Source: Sphingomonas bacterium (GTDB lineage: Bacteria; Pseudomonadota; Alphaproteobacteria; Sphingomonadales; Sphingomonadaceae). From it: 64,000 bases of DNA. This document shows positions 54,556 through 63,170 of the stretch, one piece after another (position 1 is the first letter of the stretch; each line of letters begins with the position of its first letter). The translations under genes and the position numbers were made by a program. The DNA lies in the NCBI RefSeq assembly GCF_903642285.1, contig NZ_CAHJWJ010000017.1:1-64000 (forward strand), written 5' to 3'. The notes beneath the pieces were generated by a model. The model was given only the letters and a program-made list of their open reading frames with translations. It ran no database searches and had not been told where the DNA came from.

Positions 54556-56841
54556 ATGACCGAAACCCGCGACCTGCCGCATTCCCCTGGGCCGGCGGGT
54601 GGCTGGGGATCGCTCAAGGGAATCGCCAGCGTCTTCGGCGAAACCTGGAACGGACCTGCGTCGCTCGCGACGCTTGGCAAGCTCAACAAGCCAAAGGGCG
54701 TGATGTGCGTGTCCTGCGCCTGGCCCAAGCCCGCCAATTATTCGGCGTTCGAATTCTGCGAAAACGGTGCGAAGGCGACGTTATGGGAATTGACCGGCAC
54801 GCGGTGCAAGCCTGAATTCTGGCTGCATCCGGCGCATAGTGTCACGGCGCTCCGGGACTGGAAAGACCATGACCTGGAGATGACGGGCCGGCTGACGCAC
54901 CCGATGCGCTACGATGCGGCGACCGATCGCTATGTCGCGGTGACGTGGGACCAGGCGTTTGCGGGTATAGCTGCCGCGCTGAAACCGCTGCAACCCGACG
55001 AGGCGGTGTTCTACGCATCGGGGCATGCGGGGCTCGAGGCATCCTATCTCTATGCGCTGCTCGCACGGGCGTTCGGGACGAACAACCTGCCGCAAAGTTC
55101 GAACATGTGCCACGAGACGACGTCGGTCGGCCTGACCAAGGTCATCGGCTCGCCCGTCGGTACGATCGTGTGGGCGGACCTGGAGCAGACCGACGCGTTC
55201 TTCTTCTTCGGGCAGAACCCGGGGACGAACAGCCCGCGCTTCCTGCATCCGCTGAAGGAAGCAAAGGGTCGCGGTGCGAAGATCGTCACGTTCAACCCGA
55301 TCCTCGAACAGGGGCTCGTATCCTTCGTCGATCCGCAAAGCCCGGTCGGGATGTTGACGGGGAAGGAGACGAAGATCTCCGACCAATATCACCAGCTAAA
55401 GGCGGGCGGCGACATCGCGGCGATGCTCGGCATGTGCAAATGCGTGGTCGAGGCGGACGACGCGGCGCGCGCGGCGGGCAAGGCCGAGGTCATCGACCAC
55501 CCGTTCGTCAACCAGCATACCACCGGCTTCGACGACTTCGCCGCGTCCTGCCGCGCCGCGACCTGGGCCGATATCGAGCATGAGAGCGGGTTGAGCGAAG
55601 CGGCGATCCGCGACGCTGCGGCGGTCTATATCGCCGCGGAAAAGGTGATCGGCGTGTACGGGATGGGGCTAACCCAACACGCGCACGGCGCAACCAACAT
55701 CGCGATGCTGGTCAATCTGCTGTTGCTGCGCGGTAACATCGGCAAGCCGGGAGCGGGCTGCTGCCCGGTGCGCGGACACAGCAATGTGCAGGGACAGCGC
55801 ACCGTCGGGATCGCGGAAAAGGCGCATCTGGTACCGCTCGACACGATCGACGAATTGTTCGGCATCACCGCGCCGCGCGAGGACGGCTATAACATCGTCG
55901 AGGCGACCGAGGCGTTGTTCGCGGGCAAGGTCCGCGCGTTCATCTGCCTCGGCGGCAACCTCCTGCGCGCGATCCCCGATCAGCAAAAGCTGGAGGCGGC
56001 ATGGGCGGCGCAGGACCTGACGGTCATGGTGTCGACCAAGCTCAATCGCAGCCACCTCTTTCCGGGCAAACATGCCTATATCCTGCCGTGCCTCGGCCGG
56101 TACGAAACCGATTTGCAGGCGGGCGGTGTCCAGACCGTGACGAGCGAGGACAGCTTTTCGATGATCAACGGTTCGATCGGCCACCGCAAGCCGGTGTCGG
56201 TGGAGGCGAAGAGCGAACTCGCGATCGTGACGGGGATCGCCAAGGCGACGCTCGCGCCCAACCCCGGGCTGAAATGGGACGAATGGACCGCCGATTACGG
56301 GCTGGTCCGCGACCTGATCGAGCGGACCTATCCCGAGGAATTCCACCATTACAACAAGCGTATGTACCAGGCGGGCGGCTTCTATCGCGGCAACGGCGCG
56401 CATCAGCGGATCTGGAAGACCGAATCGGGCAAGGCGGTCTTCACGACGCCGGGCGAACGCAACGCCGTCGGGTTCGAGGATGCGCCCGGGCGGTACCGGC
56501 TGATCACGATGCGGTCCAATGACCAGTTCAACACGACGATCTACGGTTATTCGGACCGCTTCCGCGGGATCGAGGGCACCCGCGACGTGCTGCTGATGAA
56601 CCCGGCGGATATCGAGGCGGCGGGCCTCACCAACGGCCAGACGGTGCGGCTGGTCGGCGATGCGGAGGACGGCGTCGATCGCCAGCTGGGCGGGCTGACG
56701 CTGACCGGGTACAACATCCCCGCCGGGACGGTCGCGGGCTATTATCCGGAATGCAACGTGCTGATCGCGATCGGCCACCATGATGAATTGTCGAAGACGC
56801 CCGCGTCGAAATCGGTGCCGGTGCGGGTGGTGGGGGATTAA
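54556..56841 (+). CDS. FdhF/YdeP family molybdopterin oxidoreductase
   Basis: The 761-residue molybdopterin bis-MGD enzyme has an N-terminal VMCVSCAWPKP and an FCENGAKA segment in place of a full four-Cys Fe-S motif. SSNMCHETTSVGL is at the Mo site, followed by GQNPGTNSPRFLHPLKEAKG, GAGCCPVRGHSNVQGQRT and a C-terminal domain (ALTLTGYNIP-like barrel). The family is linked to acid stress in E. coli and to formate-like oxidation elsewhere; its substrate is unknown. No signal peptide, so cytosolic. It is divergent from ssrA and monocistronic. Confidence 0.9.
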   Translation: MTETRDLPHSPGPAGGWGSLKGIASVFGETWNGPASLATLGKLNKPKGVMCVSCAWPKPANYSAFEFCENGAKATLWELTGTRCKPEFWLHPAHSVTALRDWKDHDLEMTGRLTHPMRYDAATDRYVAVTWDQAFAGIAAALKPLQPDEAVFYASGHAGLEASYLYALLARAFGTNNLPQSSNMCHETTSVGLTKVIGSPVGTIVWADLEQTDAFFFFGQNPGTNSPRFLHPLKEAKGRGAKIVTFNPILEQGLVSFVDPQSPVGMLTGKETKISDQYHQLKAGGDIAAMLGMCKCVVEADDAARAAGKAEVIDHPFVNQHTTGFDDFAASCRAATWADIEHESGLSEAAIRDAAAVYIAAEKVIGVYGMGLTQHAHGATNIAMLVNLLLLRGNIGKPGAGCCPVRGHSNVQGQRTVGIAEKAHLVPLDTIDELFGITAPREDGYNIVEATEALFAGKVRAFICLGGNLLRAIPDQQKLEAAWAAQDLTVMVSTKLNRSHLFPGKHAYILPCLGRYETDLQAGGVQTVTSEDSFSMINGSIGHRKPVSVEAKSELAIVTGIAKATLAPNPGLKWDEWTADYGLVRDLIERTYPEEFHHYNKRMYQAGGFYRGNGAHQRIWKTESGKAVFTTPGERNAVGFEDAPGRYRLITMRSNDQFNTTIYGYSDRFRGIEGTRDVLLMNPADIEAAGLTNGQTVRLVGDAEDGVDRQLGGLTLTGYNIPAGTVAGYYPECNVLIAIGHHDELSKTPASKSVPVRVVGD

Positions 56842-56849
56842 CCTTCTTA

Positions 56850-56964
56850 CTCCCCTTCCCAATTACGGCAGGGGTCGAAGGTGGGCGCTCGCTCATCTCC
56901 AGCGGCACCGCTCGTGGAAAGCGACCGCCCACCCCCCGGCCCCCCTCCCGCGCGCGGGAGGGGG
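56850..56964. repeat. GC-rich inverted repeat region after fdhF-like gene
   Basis: CTCCCC-type and GGGAGGGGGG-type blocks (56850-56870 and 56940-56964, including CCCTCCCGCGCGCGGGAGGG) flank about 70 bases. It resembles the palindrome family seen at 6911-6937 and in cysNC, and separates two convergent genes, where it may also stop transcription. Confidence 0.5.
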
Positions 56965-56973
56965 GAGAAGACG

Positions 56974-58359
56974 TTAAACGAAACCCAGATTCCAGGTCGA
57001 CGGATTGTAGTTCCCCATGTTCGGCAACACCGTCGTCATGTCGGTCGCCGACACCCCGAACCAGCTGGCCAGCGTCGAGGCATATTGGTCGACCGAGATC
57101 GACGGCAGCAGCCGCCCTTGCCCGACATCGTCGCCGGTGCCGTTGCCGATCGCGGGCGGGGTGCCGTAGATTTTCTGACCCTTCACCGCGCCACCCATGA
57201 CGAAGTGCATCGACCCCCAGCCATGATCCGCACCGCTGGTGTTCGACACCAATGTCCGCCCGAAATCGCTGGCGGTGAAGGCGGTGACCTTGTCCGCCAC
57301 GCCGAGATTATTGGTGGTGTCGTAGAACGCCCGCATCGCATCCGCGACCAGTCCGATCTGCACCGGATGCGCCGCGGCCAGGTTCTCGTGCATGTCGAAG
57401 CCGCCAAGTGCGACGAAGAACACCTGCCGCTTGGCGCTCAGCGCCTGCGAGACCGAGATCATCTGCGCGACGATCCTGAGCTGCAGCGCGAGCGGATTGG
57501 TGGTGGGGAAGAGCGGGAAGTTCGCCGCCGGCGCGCTGGCCAGCGCGCCCGACACCTGTGAATAGAGGTTGAGCGCCCGCGCGCTGACCTTGCCGTGTTC
57601 GTCGGCAAAGAGGTTCCCGGACGGCGCGGTCATCAGTGATCGCAGCGTCGACGCCGCGGTGGACGAGCCGTACAAGGTCGTCGCGTTGTTGATCAGCGCG
57701 GTCGGACCACCGGTGCCGATCGCATATTGGATCGCCTGTTTTCCCGCCAGGTACACCGCGTTGCCGCTGGCATTGATGCACGTCAGCGTCGCCGTGCCGT
57801 TGCCGCTTTCGAACAGATCGCCGATCCGGCCGCCCCAGCCTGACGTCGCGCCCTCGGGGCTGGACGCCTGGAAATAGCTTTGCTGGTCGTTGTGGCTGAA
57901 CAGCTTGGGCGGTAGCGGCACCGACGCCGCGCTGTACTGCGCCTTGGTCGTCGGCTGGACGAGCGTGCCGACGTTCAAGACCGCGGCCATCTTGCCCGCA
58001 TTGAAGACCGGCATCAGCGACGCCATCGCCGGGGCAAGCGCGAATTGTCGGCCGCCGAGGCTGTTGGTCGGGCTGAGAACGGTCGCCGCCAGCGAAGCGC
58101 GATCGAGCGCGATATTCGATCGCTGCGCCTGGTACAGATTGTAGCTCGCCTGGTCGTAGGGCGGCAGCGTGTTCGCATAATCGTTGCCGCCGTACAGGAA
58201 GATGCACACCAGCGCCTTGTAGTCGCTCGCGGTCGCCGCTGCCGCTTCGCCGATCGCGCCCAAGCTGGTAACGAACGGCGCGGCGACCCCCGCCAGCCCC
58301 AATTGCGCGGATCGCCGGAGAAAGGCGCGGCGCGACTGGTCGTTGTCGAAGCGGCTCAT
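56974..58359 (-). CDS. DUF1501 domain protein, Tat-exported
   Basis: The 461-residue protein starts with a twin-arginine signal (SRRAFLRRSAQLGLAGVAAP). The mature part has the DUF1501 pattern (FLYGGNDYANTLPPYD, HNDQQSYFQASSPEGATSGW, GGFDMHENLAAAHPVQIGLV, TASDFGRTLVSNTSGADHGW), which belongs to the alkaline-phosphatase/sulfatase-like fold. Function is unknown. It follows the DUF1800 gene by one base on the same strand, a pairing seen in many bacteria, so they are an operon and probably act together outside the cytoplasm. Confidence 0.9.
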   Translation of the reverse strand: MSRFDNDQSRRAFLRRSAQLGLAGVAAPFVTSLGAIGEAAAATASDYKALVCIFLYGGNDYANTLPPYDQASYNLYQAQRSNIALDRASLAATVLSPTNSLGGRQFALAPAMASLMPVFNAGKMAAVLNVGTLVQPTTKAQYSAASVPLPPKLFSHNDQQSYFQASSPEGATSGWGGRIGDLFESGNGTATLTCINASGNAVYLAGKQAIQYAIGTGGPTALINNATTLYGSSTAASTLRSLMTAPSGNLFADEHGKVSARALNLYSQVSGALASAPAANFPLFPTTNPLALQLRIVAQMISVSQALSAKRQVFFVALGGFDMHENLAAAHPVQIGLVADAMRAFYDTTNNLGVADKVTAFTASDFGRTLVSNTSGADHGWGSMHFVMGGAVKGQKIYGTPPAIGNGTGDDVGQGRLLPSISVDQYASTLASWFGVSATDMTTVLPNMGNYNPSTWNLGFV

Positions 58360-58360
58360 A

Positions 58361-60091
58361 TCACTTCACCGTCAGATAATCGGGCGACGCAAGCGTCAGG
58401 AGGATCGCGATTTGTACCCGCGATGCAGGCCCGGTGGTCGCGGTGGCGGAAATGCTGTCGACCGCGGCCTTGATCGACGCGACGGTCGCCGCGGACAATT
58501 GCCCCGCGGCGAGCACGGTATTGACCTCGTCCACCAGCGACGCGCTGTCCGCGGCCTTCGTCAGGATGTCGGTATAGTCGGCCTTCACGTCGCCGATGCC
58601 GTTCTGCACCAGTGCTTGCATGAAGTTCACATAAGCGACGACGGTCTGTTCGTTGGTGATCTGGAATTCCGGCGCGACGAGCCCGGCCGAGGCGATCGCG
58701 GTGTCGGGCGGCGTGTAGCCGGGGCGGAACCAGTTGAAGACGGTCTGGCTGCGTCCCATCGACTGACCGAGCCGCGTCGTCGTGCTCGACGTGTCGCCGA
58801 TCGCCCAGGCGGCGGATGGCGAGGCGACGTTGTAGGCACGCGCCCAATTGGTCAGCCGCATCACAGGTTCGCGCAGCTTGCCGGACGCGTTGGCGGCAAG
58901 CGACGCGTCGCCGGTCGCCTCGGTATCCAGCAGGATCGCGCGGATCACCGCCTGCATGTCGCCGCGAACGCCCTTGCCGTTATCGGCGAACACTGCCGCC
59001 ACGCGGCCGATATAGCCCGCGGACGGGTTGCTGGTGACCATCCGCTGGATCAACTGCTTCGAAACGAAGGGCGGCATGTTGGCATGCGCAAAGATCGCAT
59101 CAAGCGCCGAATTGACCGCCGCCATCCCGCCACCGGTCACCGTCGTGCCGAGGAAGCTGGCGCTGCCCGTCTCGTTGATCGACGCGTTCACGACGAGCGG
59201 TGCCCGGTAGACATCGGGCGTCGTCGTACCGCCTGCTGCGAGCGACAGTCCGGTGAACACGCGCGCCAGTCCCGAGACATCCGCCTGCGAATATGTGGTC
59301 GCCGGCGTGCCGCCGGACATAATCTGACTGCCGTCCATATTAAGCTGGTACAGCCCAAGCGTGAACAGCTGCATCGATTCGCGCGCGTAATTCTCGTCGG
59401 GTTCGGACCCAGTCGCAGGATTGGCCTTGCGATTGTTCAGGAACGTTAGGAACGATCCCATCGCCGCATTGGTGGTGATAGCGCCCAGGATCTGGCGGTA
59501 ATTGGTGAAGGCATTGTCGAGCAGCACGTCGACATAGGCGGCGGCGGCGAACGCCCGCCAATTCGTGTTCACCCCATCGATCCCGACGACGAGCATGTCG
59601 AGCAGCGCCATCCCCACGCGCTGGCGGAGCTGATCGGGATCCGAGATCATGCCGCGCCACATCGTCGCGTCGAACCCGGCCTCGCTGTTGACGTTGGCAG
59701 CGGCGTTATACCCGTTCGCGACGAGCCAGTCCCAATGCGTGGTCGTACGGGGGGTGGCGAACTGCGCCATAATCCAGGCATCATAGCCGGAGGAGACGAC
59801 GCTGTTCACCATCGCGCGGGTCCCTCCCATCGTCGAATGGCCGAGGAAGCGGCTGGCTTGCGTAGGGGTGAGCGCCACCGTGGTCACGACCGTGACGGGC
59901 GCGCTCGCCGCCGCTGGCGCGGCATCGCCGCCGCCACAGGCCGCCAGTGCCAGTGCGGGCGACAGCGCGCCGATCGTCTTCAGCGCCGCGAGGTCGTCGA
60001 GTCCGGCCGATTCGGCATCGAACGTCGATTCTATGTCGAACCGATCGTCGTCGCATGCCACCATCGTACCGATACGATCAATCATCGTCAC
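58361..60091 (-). CDS. DUF1800 domain protein
   Basis: The 576-residue DUF1800 protein has ALTPTQASRFLGHSTMGGTR, DQLRQRVGMALLDMLVVG, NYARESMQLFTLGLYQLNMD, GLARVFTGLSL and FKRFGYTPP-like NWFRPGYTPPDTAI. The N-terminus is odd: a 50-residue acidic lead (CDDDRFDIESTFDAESAGLD) precedes a lipobox-like SPALALAACGGG with no normal signal before it. Either the true start is a non-ATG codon near residue 38-40, giving a lipoprotein, or the lead is real. Operon with DUF1501; divergent from the DUF2844 gene. Confidence 0.87.
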   Translation of the reverse strand: MTMIDRIGTMVACDDDRFDIESTFDAESAGLDDLAALKTIGALSPALALAACGGGDAAPAAASAPVTVVTTVALTPTQASRFLGHSTMGGTRAMVNSVVSSGYDAWIMAQFATPRTTTHWDWLVANGYNAAANVNSEAGFDATMWRGMISDPDQLRQRVGMALLDMLVVGIDGVNTNWRAFAAAAYVDVLLDNAFTNYRQILGAITTNAAMGSFLTFLNNRKANPATGSEPDENYARESMQLFTLGLYQLNMDGSQIMSGGTPATTYSQADVSGLARVFTGLSLAAGGTTTPDVYRAPLVVNASINETGSASFLGTTVTGGGMAAVNSALDAIFAHANMPPFVSKQLIQRMVTSNPSAGYIGRVAAVFADNGKGVRGDMQAVIRAILLDTEATGDASLAANASGKLREPVMRLTNWARAYNVASPSAAWAIGDTSSTTTRLGQSMGRSQTVFNWFRPGYTPPDTAIASAGLVAPEFQITNEQTVVAYVNFMQALVQNGIGDVKADYTDILTKAADSASLVDEVNTVLAAGQLSAATVASIKAAVDSISATATTGPASRVQIAILLTLASPDYLTVK

Positions 60092-60508
60092 CCCCGTCCG
60101 TTACGAATACAATGCCGACAAGGATGACCGCTGTAAAACTATTCGCGACCAATAGAATATCGTTTGCGCCGAACGGAATAGCGACAAGATGGTTACGCAT
60201 ACCTTAAGCTTAGTCTGGTTTACTATCGGCCCTTTTGACGTTCCGCCGACCCGCCCCCGTCGCGAACATTGGCTTTCGCAACGCGCGGACATCGGCCGGT
60301 AGATCGGCATCGACCGCGACGATGTCACCATGGCGGCGGGGCGAAGATCGCCAGCGGCTCGGGCCTCACAGAATCCGCAAGCCGGTTCCGGTCCGTCCGA
60401 TATCGGTGCTGTTGCGCTTGACACCCTATCCCCCGCCGATAATCTTGCATCGGCGTTCGTCGGGGGCGACCTGCGTATCCGGATCCTCGCACGGAAAGTT
60501 CGTCCGAC
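60092..60508. other. Divergent intergenic region between DUF1800 and DUF2844 genes
   Basis: No gene is supported. The half near DUF1800 is AT-rich for this genome (ACTATTCGCGACCAATAGAA around 60136-60155, and CATACCTTAAGCTTAGTC from 60198), so promoters for both operons probably lie here. No strong hairpin or repeat was seen. Confidence 0.45.
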
Positions 60509-60991
60509 GTGTCTTTAGTCCCCATCCGAAGGGCGATCCTCTCGATCGCCGCCATCCTGGTCCTCGCAAGCGGCGCGCATGCCGAGCTTGGCGGCCCCGT
60601 CTCCAGCGTGAAAGTCGACGGCGGCAGGATGGGGGCCCGAATGGCATCGCTGTCGATGCGTGGCTATGCGCGACACGACCTGACGCGCGGTAATGGCGGG
60701 CTTGTCCACGAGTTCTCCAATGCGTCGGGTCAGGTGTTCGCCGTGACCTGGTCGGGCCCGGGCAAGCCCGATCTGCGCACCGTGCTCGGCAAATATTTTG
60801 GTCCGTATCAGGCATCCGCCGGTGGCGGGGTCGGTCGCGTGCGCCATGCACTGCGCCGTCCCGCGCAGGTCGATCAGGCCGATCTCCAGATCCAGACCGC
60901 GGGGCATATGGGCTGGTTCCACGGCGTCGCCTATATCCCGTCGCTCGCCCCCGCCGGATTCTCGACCGCCGATCTCCCGGTGCAGCCATGA
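60509..60991 (+). CDS. DUF2844 domain protein, exported
   Basis: The 160-residue protein starts at GTG 60509 with signal LVPIRRAILSIAAILVLASG (cut near AHA). The mature start ELGGPVSSVKVDG and the VHEFSNASGQVFAVTWSGPG, LRTVLGKYF and GVAYIPSLAPAGFSTADL segments fit DUF2844. The family has no known activity but commonly precedes DUF3443, as here with an ATGA overlap. Probably periplasmic. Confidence 0.85.
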   Translation: MSLVPIRRAILSIAAILVLASGAHAELGGPVSSVKVDGGRMGARMASLSMRGYARHDLTRGNGGLVHEFSNASGQVFAVTWSGPGKPDLRTVLGKYFGPYQASAGGGVGRVRHALRRPAQVDQADLQIQTAGHMGWFHGVAYIPSLAPAGFSTADLPVQP

Positions 60992-62328
60992 ACCGCCGCC
61001 CCCTGGCCGCGCTGCTGGTCGCGCTCGCGCTCGTCGGCTGCGGCGGCGATTCGTCGACACCGACGCCTGTCCCCGTCGTCGCAACAACGCCCACGCCCAC
61101 GCCGACACCGACACCGACGCCGACCCCGGTTGCGCCGACCAACATCGCGACAGTGGTGTTCGACGCGGGCCCAGCCGCGCTTCAGGTCGGCACCAACGGG
61201 TATAGCGCGTTCAACGAACCCTATGTCACGATCACGATCTGCGCGCCGGGATCGACCACCAATTGCCAGACGATCGACCATATCATCCTCGATACCGGAT
61301 CCGTCGGCTTGCGGCTGATCCAGCCGGTGCTGAACCCAAGTCTGCTCGCCGCGCTGCCGACCGAGACCGATCCGGCGGCGAACCCGGTCGGCGAATGCTA
61401 TCAATACGTCAATTCCTACGCGTTCGGGTCGGTTCGTAAGGCCGATTTCTCGATCGCCGGTGAAAATGTCGCCAACATGCCGTTCCAGGCGATCGGCGAC
61501 GCGGGCACCTTCGCGACCGCCCCGGCCAGTTGCTCGTCGGGCGGCGGTTCCGCGATCACCTCTGTGCAGGATTTCGGCGCGAACGGGATCATCGGGGTCG
61601 GCACGACGACGACCGATTGCGGTTCCTTCTGCACGGTCGCAGGGGGATCGTCGGGCGCGATCTATTATGATTGCCCGGCCAGCGGCTGCAGCAGCATCAT
61701 CGCGCGCGCCGCGGTTGCCGCCGGCGCATTCGAGCAACTGCCAAACCCGGTCGCCGCGTTCGCGGTCGACAATAACGGGACGATCCTGTCGCTGCCCGCG
61801 GTCCCGCAAGCCGGGGTCGCGACGTTGACGGGTACGGTGACGTTCGGGATCGGCACGCAGACGAACAACATGTTAAGCGCGGCCAATCTGTTGCCGCTGA
61901 CGACATCGACCAGTCGCCTGGGTGCCGGCCTTCTCACCGCGACGTACAACGGGAAGGCGCTGACTCAGAGCTTTCTCGACAGCGGCAGCAACGATTATTA
62001 TTTCATCGACACGACGCTCAATCCCTGCACGCGCACCGACCTGATCGCCTATTACTGCCCGCCCTCGCCGACCTTGCTGTCGCCGGTGCTCACCGCGACG
62101 AACGGCACGATCGCAAGCGGTGCGTTCACGCTGTACACGCCGCTGACCCTGTTTGCATCGGTCAACGTTGCCCCGGGGCTCGGCGTCAATCCGACGCTCG
62201 TGAAACCGCCGCTGCCCTTCGCCAACAGTTTCGATTTCGGGGTGCCCTTCTTCTTCGGCAAGACTGTCTACACCGCGATCGAGGGGCGAACCACCGGTAC
62301 CACCGTGGGCCCGTACTTTGCGTTCTAG
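60988..62328 (+). CDS. DUF3443 lipoprotein with two pepsin-like Asp motifs
   Basis: The 446-residue lipoprotein has lipobox LVGC at 15-18, then a Thr-Pro repeat spacer (TPTPTPTPTPTPTP, 34-47). The body contains ILDTGSVGLRL (Asp102) and FLDSGSNDYYF (Asp331), with GANGIIGVG between them. This spacing and sequence resemble the two D-T/S-G active-site loops and the D-G-I-L-G-L-G flap-side motif of bilobed pepsin-like proteases. DUF3443 itself has no proven activity. Many Cys suggest disulfides. Coupled to DUF2844. Confidence 0.86.
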   Translation: MNRRPLAALLVALALVGCGGDSSTPTPVPVVATTPTPTPTPTPTPTPVAPTNIATVVFDAGPAALQVGTNGYSAFNEPYVTITICAPGSTTNCQTIDHIILDTGSVGLRLIQPVLNPSLLAALPTETDPAANPVGECYQYVNSYAFGSVRKADFSIAGENVANMPFQAIGDAGTFATAPASCSSGGGSAITSVQDFGANGIIGVGTTTTDCGSFCTVAGGSSGAIYYDCPASGCSSIIARAAVAAGAFEQLPNPVAAFAVDNNGTILSLPAVPQAGVATLTGTVTFGIGTQTNNMLSAANLLPLTTSTSRLGAGLLTATYNGKALTQSFLDSGSNDYYFIDTTLNPCTRTDLIAYYCPPSPTLLSPVLTATNGTIASGAFTLYTPLTLFASVNVAPGLGVNPTLVKPPLPFANSFDFGVPFFFGKTVYTAIEGRTTGTTVGPYFAF

Positions 62329-62335
62329 CCGGACG

Positions 62336-62806
62336 TTACGCGCCGGATTTTTCTGAACCCCGATCGCTGTCCGGCGGTCGGTCGACCTCGGGCGTCGCCG
62401 CTTCGCGGACCTGACGCCCGGACAGGATCATCTCCGCCGAAAACGCCGTCAATGCCAGCATTGCGCAACCGAGCGCCGCGCCGAAGGACGCGAACAGCCA
62501 CACCCCCATCGCCGAGTCCCGAAGCGCACCGAAGAACAGCGTGAGCGCCGCCGCGCACGTTAGACCACCGGACACCGCCGCAAACAGCACCGCCCCGTCG
62601 AGGATGCGCGAGCGGAGCCGGAGCCGATCCAGTTGCCGACGGTCCGATCCCGCCGCTTCGTTCAAACGGTCTACCCGATCCGCCACGCGCCCGAGCCGCG
62701 TCGTGAAGACGTTCAGCAGCGAGGCAAGTCCCGTCAGCAGAAAGATCGGGGTCAGCGCCAGTTGCACGACATGCGCGGCGCTGCCCAGATCGGTGACGGG
62801 CGGCAT
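62336..62806 (-). CDS. DUF2721 domain membrane protein
   Basis: The 156-residue protein starts MPPVTDLGSAAHVVQLALTP. It has an N-terminal membrane segment, then the family LTGLASLLNVFTTRLGRVAD and RVDRL charged turn, and two more helices (DGAVLFAAVSGGLTCAAALT; GVWLFASFGAALGCAMLALT). Function unknown. ATG 62806 is chosen because the longer open frame upstream would run through a hairpin and the neighbouring gene. The start codon overlaps the stop of a six-codon frame (TGATG). Confidence 0.82.
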   Translation of the reverse strand: MPPVTDLGSAAHVVQLALTPIFLLTGLASLLNVFTTRLGRVADRVDRLNEAAGSDRRQLDRLRLRSRILDGAVLFAAVSGGLTCAAALTLFFGALRDSAMGVWLFASFGAALGCAMLALTAFSAEMILSGRQVREAATPEVDRPPDSDRGSEKSGA

Positions 62807-62808
62807 CA

Positions 62809-62844
62809 GCGACCGGCCCCGGCCATTTGGGCGGGGCCGGTCGC
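62809..62844 (-). promoter_or_regulatory. 12-bp hairpin with a six-codon leader frame before DUF2721
   Basis: Perfect arms GCGACCGGCCCC (62809-62820) and GGGGCCGGTCGC (62833-62844) around a 12-base loop. On the minus strand the loop holds an ATG that opens a frame MAGAGR ending in TGA, which overlaps the DUF2721 ATG. The only ribosome-site-like GGGG for DUF2721 lies in the stem, so the hairpin could control its translation. It may instead simply be the 3' end of the upstream small gene. Confidence 0.5.
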
Positions 62845-62849
62845 CCGGA

Positions 62850-63074
62850 TCAACGTCCCGCCTGCCGCTGCTCCGCCGCCCGCTGCCGCGCCGCGACCTT
62901 GGCGCGGTGATGGCCGATCGCACAGCCTGCCGCCGCACCGAGCACGGCGTGGTGATGCGCATAATGGCCGGCGACTCCGCCGACAGCCGCACCCTTCAGA
63001 CACCCCTTCGCGTCGGCCTGCGCACCCATCAGCATCGCCGCGGCAACGCCCGCCGTCATCACATATCCGCGCAT
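62850..63074 (-). CDS. Small exported glycine-rich protein
   Basis: The 74-residue protein has a signal (MRGYVMTAGVAAAMLMGAQA, cut near DAKG) and a mature part with glycine-zipper-like spacing and His (GAAVGGVAGHYAHHHAVLGA, AAGCAIGHH), then a basic tail. Small glycine-zipper proteins of the envelope look like this, but the exact family is not certain. AGGAG lies 7-8 bases before the ATG at 63074. Two Cys are present (KGCLKG, AGCAIG). Confidence 0.6.
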   Translation of the reverse strand: MRGYVMTAGVAAAMLMGAQADAKGCLKGAAVGGVAGHYAHHHAVLGAAAGCAIGHHRAKVAARQRAAEQRQAGR

Positions 63075-63170
63075 CGAGATCTCCTGTCCGCCGGCCACTT
63101 CGGCTCGGCAAGGTGTCATATATCGCTAACACGCCCTTACGCCAGTCCCGATCACAGGATGACGACGATT

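Noticed and set aside
61090..61130. Tandem CCGACA/CCGACG-like repeat in the DUF3443 gene
   Set aside because: It is the codon-level result of the Thr-Pro spacer in a lipoprotein, not a CRISPR or independent repeat.
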